DNA of 64,000 nucleotides from Agromyces humatus (GTDB lineage: Bacteria; Actinomycetota; Actinomycetes; Actinomycetales; Microbacteriaceae): assembly GCF_021228295.1 (NCBI RefSeq), contig NZ_JAJQPD010000001.1, forward strand, positions 62,001 through 126,000, given 5' to 3'. The notes beneath the pieces were generated by a model. That model was not told the origin of the DNA and searched no databases. It saw only the letters and a program-made list of their open reading frames with translations. Of the stretch, positions 34,531 through 43,285 are shown one piece after another. Each line of letters starts with the position of its first letter. Within the stretch, counting starts at the first letter, position 1. A program made the translations under genes and the position numbers.

Positions 34531-35115
34531 GTGGATGAGGCATGGATCGAGGGCGTTGCCGCGTCACCCTGGCTCGTCCCGACGCTCTTCGCCCTGGTCG
34601 TCGGCGACGCGTTCCTCGTGGTGCTGCCGAGTGAGACCGCGGTGGTTGCGCTCGGGGCGCTCGGCACCGCGACCGGCGCCCCGTCGTGGTGGCTCATCAT
34701 CCCGGTCGCGGCCGCGGGTGCCGTCGTCGGCGATGCGCTCTGCTACCTCATCGGTCGGAGGGTCGGCCTCGACCGGTGGCGGTGGCAGCGTGAAGGGCGG
34801 GTCGGGGCGGCCATCGCGCGAGTTCGGCGCGCCGTGCACCGCCGCACCGCGGTGCTCGTGTTCACCGCTCGCTACGTGCCCTTCGCCCGGATCGCCGTCA
34901 ACCTCGCCGCCGGCGCCGGTCGCGTGCCGCTGCGGCGGTATCTCCCCCTGTCGGCGGCCGCCGGGCTGGCATGGGCGTGCTACAACGTCGCGATCGGCGC
35001 CGTGATCGGCAGCGCCTTCAGTGACAACCCGATCCTCGCGGTCGCCATCTCGATCCCACTCGCGATCATGCTCGGACTGCTCGTCGATCGGTTGATCACG
35101 CGACGGGCGGGATGA
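34531..35115 (+). CDS. DedA/SNARE-associated family membrane protein
   Basis: 194 residues. DedA pattern: PSETAVVALGALGTATGAPSWWLIIPVAAAGAVVGDALCYLIGRRVG, then RRAVHRRTAVLVFTARYVPFARIAVNLAAGAGRVPLRRYLPLSAAAGLAWACYNVAIG. These carry the family's acidic residue in the re-entrant region and the conserved Arg in TARYVPFAR. Four to five membrane segments. DedA members act in lipid carrier (undecaprenyl-phosphate or phosphatidylethanolamine) flipping. GTG at 34531 is the start. It is not fused or coupled to a neighbour; the large patatin gene begins 90 bp later on the same strand. Confidence 0.88.
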   Translation: MDEAWIEGVAASPWLVPTLFALVVGDAFLVVLPSETAVVALGALGTATGAPSWWLIIPVAAAGAVVGDALCYLIGRRVGLDRWRWQREGRVGAAIARVRRAVHRRTAVLVFTARYVPFARIAVNLAAGAGRVPLRRYLPLSAAAGLAWACYNVAIGAVIGSAFSDNPILAVAISIPLAIMLGLLVDRLITRRAG

Positions 35116-35205
35116 GGCGATTCAGGGTCGACACTGACGCTCCCGCCCCGGGAGGGCGTAGATTCCTGCTGAAGGTCTCTCATGTTCTACGTACGGGAGG
35201 CGCGC

Positions 35206-38200
35206 ATGAGCGGGCGACGTTCCGATGTGGGATTCATCGAGCTGGATCTCGAAGATCCGCCAGGCGACGGATCGACCTCGTTCTCGGGGTCGGATGGCCC
35301 TCGCCGCGCGACGTTCCACGACCTCTCGCCCGACGGCACACCGGCCGACCGGGCATTGCTGCCCGACCGGATCGCGAAATTGCAACCCTGGCACCGTCGA
35401 ACGCTGCGCATCGCACTTGCGATGAAGGGCGGACTCAGCCTGGCGGTGTGGATCGGGGGCGCGGTGGCCGAACTCGACATCCTCCGGCGCATCCGCCTCT
35501 TCGACGACGACGGCACGTGCCGCGCGATCCTGCTTCACAAGACCGACGCGAAGGAGCGCGGACGTGGGGGCGCCGATCCGAATCTCGTGCGCAGGGCGTC
35601 GGAGTACGCGCGATTGCTCAGGTCGCGCGGGTACGACCGCGTCGAGTTCGATGTGCTCGCCGGCGCGAGCGCGGGAGGCCTGAACGGAGTGCTGTACGCG
35701 GTCGCGCAGCGGGCGGGGGTCGGCTTCGACACCATGCTCGACACCTGGCTGGAGGCAGGCTCCGCCTGGGGGCTCCTGCAGACGGGCGATCCGAGCCGGT
35801 TCGATGCGATCATGCGCGGCGACGGATACTTCTGGCCGCAGCTCTCCCACGAGATCCTGAAGATCATCGACGGTCGCGACCCGGTGAGTCCCTTGCGCGC
35901 CGACCAGGTCGTCGTCGACCTCTCGGCGACCCTCCTCGATGCCGTCGACTCGAGCGACCGCACGACGGCCGAAGGTCGAGCGCAGTTCCGGTTCGTCGGC
36001 GGGCACGATGCCCTCGACGATCGAGCCGTCCCCCCGCGCTACACGGACCCGCTGGACGCGCGCGATCTCGCCGACATCGCGCGCATCGCGTACGCCGCAC
36101 GCTCGACCTCCTCGTTCCCGTTCATCTTCGAGCCCGCGCTCATCTACTCGGGTCGCGACCCGCTCGCCGGCGCACACGGCTGGGCCTCCCCTCGCGATCC
36201 CTGCGAAGCGCTCGACGCACCTGACATGCGCATGGTGTTCAATGCGCATCGAGAGGATGCCGCGACGCATCCGTTCCGAGTCGCCGACGGCGGCATCCTG
36301 GACAACATCCCGATCGATCGCGCGCTGAACGCGGTTCGGAACATGCCGGCCGACGAGCACAGCAACCGAGCGATCCTCTACCTCGACCCGTCCCCGAAGG
36401 AGACGGCGGCGCTCTTCCGGCGCCCCACCGCCTATGCGTCGAGCCGTCCGACCCTCCTGCGCACGCCGATGACGGACGGTGGCGCCGCACCTGCGTTCCG
36501 CACCGACGCCGCCACGGTGCGCGACGACGTCGGCTCGCGGGTCATGAGCACGATCGTCGCAGCGCTGCGCAAGCGCAGTGCCCGGGAATCGCGCGACGAC
36601 GAGATCGAAGAGGTCGATCTGGTGCGCGCGACGACCAGCGTCGCGAAAGCGCGGAATGAACTGCTCGCCGAACGAATGGACGGGAGCTCGCTCGATGCGG
36701 AGTCGGAAGAGCGGGCCGCAGCCGCGTATGCCGGGTACCGGGCGTTGAGCGATTTCGAACTGCTCGTCCCATCCCTCCTGCATCCCGGCGAGTGGCTGCT
36801 CGGCACCGACCTGGCCCAGCGACCCGAGCTGCTGGCACTCGACCGCCTCAGCATCGTGCACGTCGAAGCGGCGTTCCGAGACGAGGCCGACCGGCTGCAC
36901 GACCCCACGATCGAGCATGAGTCGGGTCGCTCGCCACACCGGACCGACCGTCTCGCCACCGCTCGTGGGCGACAAGCACTCGTGGACGCGAGCATGGCCG
37001 CCCTCAGCTGGATCAGGGCGATCGAGCAGACGGCCTTCCACGATCGCGTGCTCGGCGAACTCGACGGCGTCCTCGACGCATCGCTCGCGCCCGCACCGAT
37101 CGGCGACGAGGACCGGCGCCATCCGGTCGACCGCGAGGGCAGCCGAATGGATCCGAGCGTCGAGCCGCTGCCGGCGGTTGCGCCTCGCGCTCTCGTGCGA
37201 CGCAGGCTCAGCCGAGTCATCCGAGCGGCGACCCTGGCGCGCGACGAGGCGATCCTCGCCACGCTCGAGAGCGCGAAGGACCGCATGAACGCGCAGCGGG
37301 CGGGCGGCACCCTGAGCCCGCTCGACGCCCACGGTGTCGTGACGAGCTGGTTCGCGGCCGACGCGCGCAGTGGCGGGCATCTTGCTGAGGCATGGGACGA
37401 GCTCGACGGCATCATCCGGTGGCTGCTCGCGACGTCGGAGACGATCAAGGCGACCAGGGCGAAGGAGCGCTGGTTGCGGACGCCGTGGTCGCGCCTCGAA
37501 AGTCACCCCGAGCATCCACTCACCGCCCGCCAGTTGCCGCTGTTGTTCGGTGGCAGCGGCATCCCACAGCCGATCTCATCGGTGCGCTTCCACCGCATCG
37601 GCTCCGACGTGCAGCCGGCGCAGCCGCTCGAGTACCGGCGGCTCATGGAGGACCAGTTGCTTCGGGGCTACCGCTCGGCCCTCGCCCACCGCGCACGCGA
37701 GCTCGACGCCGTCACGGTCGGCAACCTGCTCGATGAGCAGAGCCTCCGTTCGACGGCCAAGCTCGCCGGTCTCAGGGCCGCGAACATCGCCGGCTTCCTG
37801 AGCCGCGATTGGCGCCTCAACGACTGGTGGTGGGGACGGCTCGACGCCGCGTCCGGGATCGTCGAATTCTTCTCATCGCTCCCGACTGCGCCCGAATCGC
37901 CGCCCTCCGACTCCGACTCGGACTCCGACGGGCAGACGGCCGCCGCCGCCGAGGACGAGGCCGCGATCCTCGCGCGGGTGCACCGCGAACTCCTCGCTCA
38001 ACTCGACGCCGCTCCCGTCGCGAGCGCCGCGGACACCGACCAGGACACGAACATGGAGCAGCTCACGCTCCTCGGGCTCCCGGCGCGGCGGGACGTCCCC
38101 CGGACCCAGGCGACGCGCGAGCGATTCGTGCGCGGCACGCAGGGCTTCGACGCGTTGTCGGACTCGTATCGAGTGGCCATCGTCTCGCGCACGCTGCGCG

Positions 38201-39504
38201 CGGCGTCGAGTGCGCTGACCCACGGTGAACGGGCGACGTCTCCCAAGCGGTTCCTGCACTGGCTGCTGCGCCCGATCGCGGTGCTCCTACCCGCCTTCAT
38301 CTCCATGCCGCGCCTGATCCTGCTGGCCGGCCTGATCGCCGCCAGCGCAGTGACCGTGTGGCCCATGAGCTCGACGCCCGAGCTGCAGGAGGTCGGCGAC
38401 ACCACCGTCATCGCGTACGTGCTGACGGCGCTGGCCGTCGCGCTCATCGTCATCCGACTCGCGGCAGCCGTGCAGTCGAAGCGTCGTCACGACCGCCAGA
38501 TCCTCGCGCACACCACCACCCGACCCTGGACACGCGATGTGATCACCTGGGCCGAGTGGCGGGCGCGGAGTGGACGCGTCGCCCTGGTGGGCGCCACCAT
38601 CGCCCTCGCCGTGACGCTCGTCACCGTCGTCGCGTTGTTCGGCATCGACGAGGTGCTCTACTGGGTGATCCTCATCGCGTTCATCGCCGTCGGCGAAGCG
38701 GCCGCGCATGCGCTCCAGACCGTGCCGGTCACCCTTGCACGCAGACCTTCCGGTCCGATCGTCTTCGCCGTGCTCGGTGCCGTCGGGGCGATCGCGTTCA
38801 CCACGCTCCTGACGACCCCCATCGCGTCGCTCGCTCCCGTGAGAATCAGCTGGACGAACTCGCTCGGATGGTCCGCCGTCGTCTGGCATGTCCTCGGCGC
38901 CACGATCATCGGCGCGGCGATCGCCGCCACGCTGGTCGGTGGCCTCACCCGCGACCCGCTGCGAAACGCCATGCCGATCGCATGGACGGCAGCCGCGACC
39001 GGCCTGGCGTCGGCGATCACCGCGCTCGCGTTCATGCAATCGGCGCCCGTGACCGGCCAGATCGCCGACCTCCTCATCGTCGGATGGGCCGGCGGCACCG
39101 CGCTGTGGTGGGCACCCTGGTGGCGCGGCAGGCAGACCGGCAAGGACGACGGACCGACGGACACGGTCGTCGATCACGACTGGCCTGATACGCGCGGCCC
39201 CGTTCCGACCCGCGCGCACCGGCGCGCCCTGCATGCGGCGGTGCGCAAGGGCCGTCGTGCGCAGCGCTCCGTCGTCCGGCAGCAGCGTCGCGCACACCAC
39301 GCCGCGGCCCGGCAGGACCGTCGCGCACACCACGCCGCGGCCCGGCAGGACCGTCGCGCACACCACGCCGCGGCGCGACGGGGCCGTCGCATCGATGCGC
39401 CGAGTCGGAGTGGCGAAGTCACGGGGCAGGTTCCCACCCGCCCCCGCGAGACCTTCGACGACGTGCTCCAGGGAACAGGCGAGCACGAACGGGTCCCGAA
39501 GTGA
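35206..39504 (+). CDS. Very large patatin-like phospholipase with membrane domain
   Basis: 1432 residues from ATG 35206, which has a GGGAGG site; ATG 35182 would add 8. Patatin domain: oxyanion loop MKGGLSLAVWIGGAVAEL (from 73), nucleophile Ser155 in LAGASAGGLNG (G-x-S-x-G), catalytic Asp361 in VADGGILDNIPID. A long helical middle region of the DUF3376 type follows (about 400-1000), with an acidic SDSDSDSD stretch near 905. About eight membrane helices come next (1020-1300), and a basic tail with HHAAARQDRR repeats. It probably acts on membrane lipids from the inner face of the membrane. No signal peptide. Alone in its transcript; DedA lies upstream. Substrate unknown. Confidence 0.85.
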   Translation: MSGRRSDVGFIELDLEDPPGDGSTSFSGSDGPRRATFHDLSPDGTPADRALLPDRIAKLQPWHRRTLRIALAMKGGLSLAVWIGGAVAELDILRRIRLFDDDGTCRAILLHKTDAKERGRGGADPNLVRRASEYARLLRSRGYDRVEFDVLAGASAGGLNGVLYAVAQRAGVGFDTMLDTWLEAGSAWGLLQTGDPSRFDAIMRGDGYFWPQLSHEILKIIDGRDPVSPLRADQVVVDLSATLLDAVDSSDRTTAEGRAQFRFVGGHDALDDRAVPPRYTDPLDARDLADIARIAYAARSTSSFPFIFEPALIYSGRDPLAGAHGWASPRDPCEALDAPDMRMVFNAHREDAATHPFRVADGGILDNIPIDRALNAVRNMPADEHSNRAILYLDPSPKETAALFRRPTAYASSRPTLLRTPMTDGGAAPAFRTDAATVRDDVGSRVMSTIVAALRKRSARESRDDEIEEVDLVRATTSVAKARNELLAERMDGSSLDAESEERAAAAYAGYRALSDFELLVPSLLHPGEWLLGTDLAQRPELLALDRLSIVHVEAAFRDEADRLHDPTIEHESGRSPHRTDRLATARGRQALVDASMAALSWIRAIEQTAFHDRVLGELDGVLDASLAPAPIGDEDRRHPVDREGSRMDPSVEPLPAVAPRALVRRRLSRVIRAATLARDEAILATLESAKDRMNAQRAGGTLSPLDAHGVVTSWFAADARSGGHLAEAWDELDGIIRWLLATSETIKATRAKERWLRTPWSRLESHPEHPLTARQLPLLFGGSGIPQPISSVRFHRIGSDVQPAQPLEYRRLMEDQLLRGYRSALAHRARELDAVTVGNLLDEQSLRSTAKLAGLRAANIAGFLSRDWRLNDWWWGRLDAASGIVEFFSSLPTAPESPPSDSDSDSDGQTAAAAEDEAAILARVHRELLAQLDAAPVASAADTDQDTNMEQLTLLGLPARRDVPRTQATRERFVRGTQGFDALSDSYRVAIVSRTLRAASSALTHGERATSPKRFLHWLLRPIAVLLPAFISMPRLILLAGLIAASAVTVWPMSSTPELQEVGDTTVIAYVLTALAVALIVIRLAAAVQSKRRHDRQILAHTTTRPWTRDVITWAEWRARSGRVALVGATIALAVTLVTVVALFGIDEVLYWVILIAFIAVGEAAAHALQTVPVTLARRPSGPIVFAVLGAVGAIAFTTLLTTPIASLAPVRISWTNSLGWSAVVWHVLGATIIGAAIAATLVGGLTRDPLRNAMPIAWTAAATGLASAITALAFMQSAPVTGQIADLLIVGWAGGTALWWAPWWRGRQTGKDDGPTDTVVDHDWPDTRGPVPTRAHRRALHAAVRKGRRAQRSVVRQQRRAHHAAARQDRRAHHAAARQDRRAHHAAARRGRRIDAPSRSGEVTGQVPTRPRETFDDVLQGTGEHERVPK
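39286..39376 (+). repeat. Tandem 33-bp repeat in the patatin gene tail
   Basis: Two identical 33-bp units (39286-39318, 39319-39351) and a third that follows for about 25 bp. They code for the 11-residue unit RRAHHAAARQD. The DNA identity of the first two units shows recent slippage or duplication. It lies 130-220 bp before the stop, in the cytoplasmic basic tail. Confidence 0.92.
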
Positions 39505-39530
39505 GGCCGAGCGGCCGCCGGAAGGCCGAC

Positions 39531-40160
39531 CTACTCCCCGGTGAACCCACCGACGAGGTGACCGACCGGACGGTCGAGCGCGAACGGGTCCGACACGAGG
39601 TCTGATCGGTCGGTGCGCTCGACGAGTTCGGCGAACTCCTTCGCTCCGCGGAAGATGCGGTCGGGCAGTGAACGCACTCCGTCGCCGCCGTTGCCCCAGT
39701 CGCTGGTCGCGGCGAACACGCCGGTCGTGACCGGGATCGCGTGCAGGTAGGTGAACAGCGGCCGGATCGCGTAGTCGATCGCGAGGGAGTGACGAGACGT
39801 ACCGCCCGTCGCACCGATGAGCACCGGCAGGTCGGTGAGCGCTTGCGGGTCGATCACGTCGATGAACGATTTGAACAGGCCCGCATAGCTCGTCGAGAAG
39901 ATCGGCGTGACCGCGATGAGCCCGTCGGCCGTCGCCACCGCGTCGAGCGCCTCCTGCAGCTTCGGCGGGGCGAAGCCCAGGAGCAGGTGGTTCGTGATGT
40001 CGTGCGCGAGGTCGCGCAGCTCGAACACCTGGGCCTCGACCTCGACACCGCGCTCACGCATGATCGACACTGCGTCGGCGGTCATTCGGTCGGCCAGCTG
40101 GCGGGTGGAACTCGGCGTCGAGAGGCCGGCCGAGATGATGACGATGCGCTTGGTGGTCAT
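39531..40160 (-). CDS. NADPH-dependent FMN reductase (CE1759 type)
   Basis: 209 residues. Flavodoxin-like fold of the FMN_red family: IVIISAGLSTPSSTRQLADRM (phosphate loop), then TADGLIAVTPIFSTSYAGLFKSFIDVID (FMN-binding loop) and LPVLIGATGGTSRHSLAIDYAIRPLF. It gives reduced FMN to its partner. It overlaps the luciferase-like gene by 4 bases, and this fixed pair (CE1758/CE1759) is known from corynebacteria and relatives. ATG at 40160. Confidence 0.9.
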   Translation of the reverse strand: MTTKRIVIISAGLSTPSSTRQLADRMTADAVSIMRERGVEVEAQVFELRDLAHDITNHLLLGFAPPKLQEALDAVATADGLIAVTPIFSTSYAGLFKSFIDVIDPQALTDLPVLIGATGGTSRHSLAIDYAIRPLFTYLHAIPVTTGVFAATSDWGNGGDGVRSLPDRIFRGAKEFAELVERTDRSDLVSDPFALDRPVGHLVGGFTGE

Positions 40161-41380
40161 CGCACGAACTCCTTGCGGGTGGCGGCGGCGCCGAAGGCCG
40201 AGCCGGGCTTCGAGGAGTCGACGACCGCGGTGTCCTGGTACGGCGACCCGAGGGTGAGGTTGTCGCCGCGGTTCGCGTTCGGCGTGGCCTGGCGGGGCGC
40301 CTGGTCGCCGTACTTCGCCTGCACGAGCGACGCGTGGGTCGGGGCATCCGGGACTTCGGCCGGACGATTCTTCGCGAACTCCTTGCGCAGCACCGGCACG
40401 ACCTCCTCACCCAGCAGGTCGAGCTGCTCGAGCACGGTCTTCAACGGCAGGCCGGCGTGATCGATGAGCCAGAGCTGGCGCTGGTAGTCGCCGACGTAGT
40501 CGCGGAACCCGAGCGTCTTGTCGACGACCTCCTGCGGGCTGCCGACGGTGAGGGGCGTCTGCTGCGTGAAGTCTTCGAGGCTCGGTCCGTGACCGTACAC
40601 CGGCGCGTTGTCGAAGTAGGGGCGGAACTCGTTGACGGCGTCCTGCGAGTTCTTGCGCATGAAGACCTGTCCGCCGAGTCCGACGATCGCCTGCGCGGCG
40701 GTGCCGTGGCCGTGGTGCTCGAACCGCTGCCGGTAGAGCGCGATCATGCGCTGTGTGTGCGATGCAGGCCAGAAGATGTGGTTCGCGAAGAACCCGTCGC
40801 CGTAGAAGGCGGCCTGGTCGGCGACCTCGGGCGTGCGGATCGAGCCGTGCCAGACGAACGGCGGCACGTCATCGAGCGGTCGCGGCGTGGCCGTGAACCC
40901 CTGCAAGGGGGTGCGGAACTTGCCAGACCAATCGACGACGTCTTCGCGCCACAGGCGGTGGAGGAGCTCGTAGTTCTCGAGGGCGAGCGGCAGGCCCTGC
41001 CGGATGTCCTGGCCGAACCAGGGGTAGACGGGGCCGGTGTTGCCGCGACCGAGCATGAGGTCGACGCGGCCGTCGGACACGTGCTGCAGCATCGCATAGT
41101 CTTCCGCGAGCTTCACCGGGTCGTTCGTGGTGATCAGCGTGGTCGCCGTGGAGAGCTGGAGGGTCGAGGTCTGTCCTGCGATGTTCGCGAGCGTCGTCGT
41201 GGGCGATGACGACCAGAACGGCGGGTTGTGGTGCTCGCCGAGGGCGAAGACATCGAGCCCCACCTCCTCGGCGTGCTTGGCGATCGCGACGGTGCCCTTG
41301 ATGCGCTCGTGCTCACTCGGAGTACGCCCGGTAGTGGGGTCTTGAGTGATGTCGGTGACGGTGAAGATTCCGAACTGCAT
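40157..41380 (-). CDS. LLM class flavin-dependent oxidoreductase (CE1758 type)
   Basis: 407 residues. Bacterial-luciferase-like TIM barrel: MQFGIFTVTDITQDPTTGRTPSEHERI, VFALGEHHNPPFWSSSP, LQLSTATTLITTNDPVKLAEDYAMLQHVSDGRVDLMLGRGNTG, PFVWHGSIRTPEVADQAAFYGDGFF. The C-terminal extension DAVNEFRPYF..VLRKEFAKNRPAEVPDAP is typical of this subgroup. It probably uses FMNH2 supplied by the coupled reductase to oxidise a small molecule. ATG at 41380 is the family start. A palindrome TTGCATGCAA 35 bp upstream is a possible MarR-type operator. Confidence 0.92.
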   Translation of the reverse strand: MQFGIFTVTDITQDPTTGRTPSEHERIKGTVAIAKHAEEVGLDVFALGEHHNPPFWSSSPTTTLANIAGQTSTLQLSTATTLITTNDPVKLAEDYAMLQHVSDGRVDLMLGRGNTGPVYPWFGQDIRQGLPLALENYELLHRLWREDVVDWSGKFRTPLQGFTATPRPLDDVPPFVWHGSIRTPEVADQAAFYGDGFFANHIFWPASHTQRMIALYRQRFEHHGHGTAAQAIVGLGGQVFMRKNSQDAVNEFRPYFDNAPVYGHGPSLEDFTQQTPLTVGSPQEVVDKTLGFRDYVGDYQRQLWLIDHAGLPLKTVLEQLDLLGEEVVPVLRKEFAKNRPAEVPDAPTHASLVQAKYGDQAPRQATPNANRGDNLTLGSPYQDTAVVDSSKPGSAFGAAATRKEFVR

Positions 41381-41414
41381 TTCGCCCTCCTGGGCCGAGA
41401 CATGATCCATGCGT

Positions 41415-41424
41415 TTGCATGCAA
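41415..41424. promoter_or_regulatory. TTGCATGCAA palindrome upstream of LLM/FMN reductase operon
   Basis: Perfect 10-bp palindrome, 35 bp before the LLM ATG, in an A/T-rich stretch of the leader. It resembles MarR-family sites (TTGC-NN-GCAA). No MarR gene is in the window. Confidence 0.5.
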
Positions 41425-41533
41425 TAGACGAGAACGGATGCCTCGACCGATCTATTCCCGTCGATCCTGTCGCGTTTCGCACGAAGGCGGGGGTGCCGAT
41501 CCGGCACCCCCGCCCTCGCTGATTCAGCGCGAC

Positions 41534-43132
41534 TCAGTCGAGATCGCTCGGACCGTGGTCGTGGTCGTGGTCGAGGCCGCCGGCGTTGCCGCCGATCGTG
41601 CCCTCGGGTCCGGCCGCCGCAGGCAGGTTCAGACCACCCGGGATCGCCACGCCGGCAACGCCGTTCACCGACTCGGTCGAGTAGGAGTAGGCGAGCACGG
41701 CGAGTGCGACCGCATCGGCGTTCACGCCCATCGCGTGTTCGTTGATGTTGTCGATCGTGTCGCACACCTGGTGGTAGCACTGGTCGTACGACTCCCCCGC
41801 GATGCCGCCCCAGATCTCCTCCTGCTGCGCGGTCTTGACGACCTCGGCACCGGTGAACAGTCCGCCAGCGGGGATTCCGACGCGGATGAACGCGTCGTAG
41901 TCGCTGCGACCGCTGAACTGCGCGTCGTCGTAGGGCTCGCCCACGCTCGTGTAATAGCGCTCGAACAGGTTCTCGATCTCAGTCGAGCCGTCGGGGATCG
42001 GGACGCCCTCGGGGGCCAGCCAGCCGGACTCGTTGCCGTCGTACACCATGAAGATGTAGTTCGGCGAGGCGACCATGTCGAAGTTCAGGTACAGCGCGAT
42101 GCGGTCCTGCTCTTCCTGGCTGAGCTCGGCGACGTACTCCTCGGAGCCGATGAGACCCGATTCCTCGGCACCCCACCACGCGAGGCGGATGGTGTTCTCC
42201 GGCTTGAGCTTGGAGATGTTCTGCGCGAGGTCGAGCAACGCCGCGGAGCCGCTGCCGTTGTCGTTGATGCCGGGGCCGGCCTGCACCGAGTCGAGGTGCG
42301 CACCTGCCATCACGACGTTGTCGTCGTTCGTGCCGGGGAGCTCTGCGATGACGTTCTTCTGCGGACGCTGCTCGGGTGCCGGCACGAAGACGCGAGCCGT
42401 GGAACCGGCCTGCGAGAGCGCGACGCCCTGCTCGTAGCTCGCACCCACCACGGGGATCCCGACGACGTTCGGGCCGCCGAGGGTGCCGACGATCAGGCCC
42501 TGCCGGTCGTCGGACGCGAGGTTGCCCTGGTTGAAGATGATCACGCCGCCCGCTCCTGCGGCCTCCGCGTTCACGGCCTTGTCGGCGAACGGACACGTGC
42601 CGCGCTGCACGAGCGCGATGTTTCCGGCCGGGAAGCCGGCGAAGTCAGCCGCCTCGCAGCCGCTGGTCGAGGTGTTCCCGAGACCGAGCTGGAGGTCGAC
42701 GGCCGTCACGGCGGCGGTGACGTTGCCCGGCCCGCTGCCGGTGAACGGCCCGGTGGGGTACGACGCCGGCGTCGGCAGGATCTGGTCGAGCGTCGACGGG
42801 CCCACGAAGGTGTAGGGGAACTCGTCGATCGAGACGTTCCATCCGGCGGCCTCGAGGGTGTCGACGACGTAGTCGACGCTGGCCTCGTAGCCGGGGAGCC
42901 CGGCAGCGCGGTTGCCGCCGTTCGCGTCGGCGATCGCCTGGAACGCCTCGAGGTGCTCCATCGCACCGTCGGCGTCGACGCACTCGAGCAGCTTCGCGAT
43001 CGTGTTGTTGTTGCGGTTGTCGCACTTCGCGGCCGGTGCGGCCGTCGCCGCGCCGACCGGAATCAACGCGACCGCGAAGGCGGCGACCGTCGCGATCGCG
43101 ATCCCGCGGGATCGTGTTACAGGTGACTTCAT
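41534..43132 (-). CDS. Secreted M28 family aminopeptidase with PA domain
   Basis: 532 residues. Signal peptide MKSPVTRSRGIAIATVAAFAVALIPVGAATAA. N-terminal part with ANGGNRAAGLPGYEASVDYVVDTLEAAGW. PA domain at about 140-260 (CEAADFAGFPAGNIALVQRGTCPFADKAVNAEAAGAGGVIIFNQG). Peptidase domain with zinc ligands in order: His in MAGAHLDSV, Asp in INDNGSGSAALLD, Glu pair in WWGAEESGLIGSEEY, Asp in LNFDMVAS, His in CYHQVCDTID. C-terminal tail GGLDHDHDHGPSDLD is His/Asp-rich. It resembles the Streptomyces aminopeptidase family: releases N-terminal residues outside the cell. ATG at 43132. Confidence 0.92.
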   Translation of the reverse strand: MKSPVTRSRGIAIATVAAFAVALIPVGAATAAPAAKCDNRNNNTIAKLLECVDADGAMEHLEAFQAIADANGGNRAAGLPGYEASVDYVVDTLEAAGWNVSIDEFPYTFVGPSTLDQILPTPASYPTGPFTGSGPGNVTAAVTAVDLQLGLGNTSTSGCEAADFAGFPAGNIALVQRGTCPFADKAVNAEAAGAGGVIIFNQGNLASDDRQGLIVGTLGGPNVVGIPVVGASYEQGVALSQAGSTARVFVPAPEQRPQKNVIAELPGTNDDNVVMAGAHLDSVQAGPGINDNGSGSAALLDLAQNISKLKPENTIRLAWWGAEESGLIGSEEYVAELSQEEQDRIALYLNFDMVASPNYIFMVYDGNESGWLAPEGVPIPDGSTEIENLFERYYTSVGEPYDDAQFSGRSDYDAFIRVGIPAGGLFTGAEVVKTAQQEEIWGGIAGESYDQCYHQVCDTIDNINEHAMGVNADAVALAVLAYSYSTESVNGVAGVAIPGGLNLPAAAGPEGTIGGNAGGLDHDHDHGPSDLD

Positions 43133-43285
43133 TGTCTTCCCTCCAACTGGGGCGCCCTGTTTGGGCGCCACGGCTATGGGGGAGCCTAAGGGCATCGATC
43201 GCGCAAGAGAAGCCCTTGCACGAAACTCCTCGGCATGCGCAGAAATCGTGCGTGCGCGCGGGAGCCAGTGGCTAGACTCGCCGTG

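Noticed and set aside
37900..37932. Ser-Asp stretch in the patatin gene as a frameshift or assembly error
   Set aside because: The frame stays open with normal third-position GC on both sides; an acidic linker is a simpler reading.
39286..39376. 33-bp repeats as a small CRISPR array
   Set aside because: Units are directly joined without spacers, in frame with a coding sequence, and no cas genes are present.
41401..41424. Palindrome TTGCATGCAA as a restriction or attachment site
   Set aside because: It is single, placed 35 bp before an operon start, and has no flanking repeats; regulator site is more likely.
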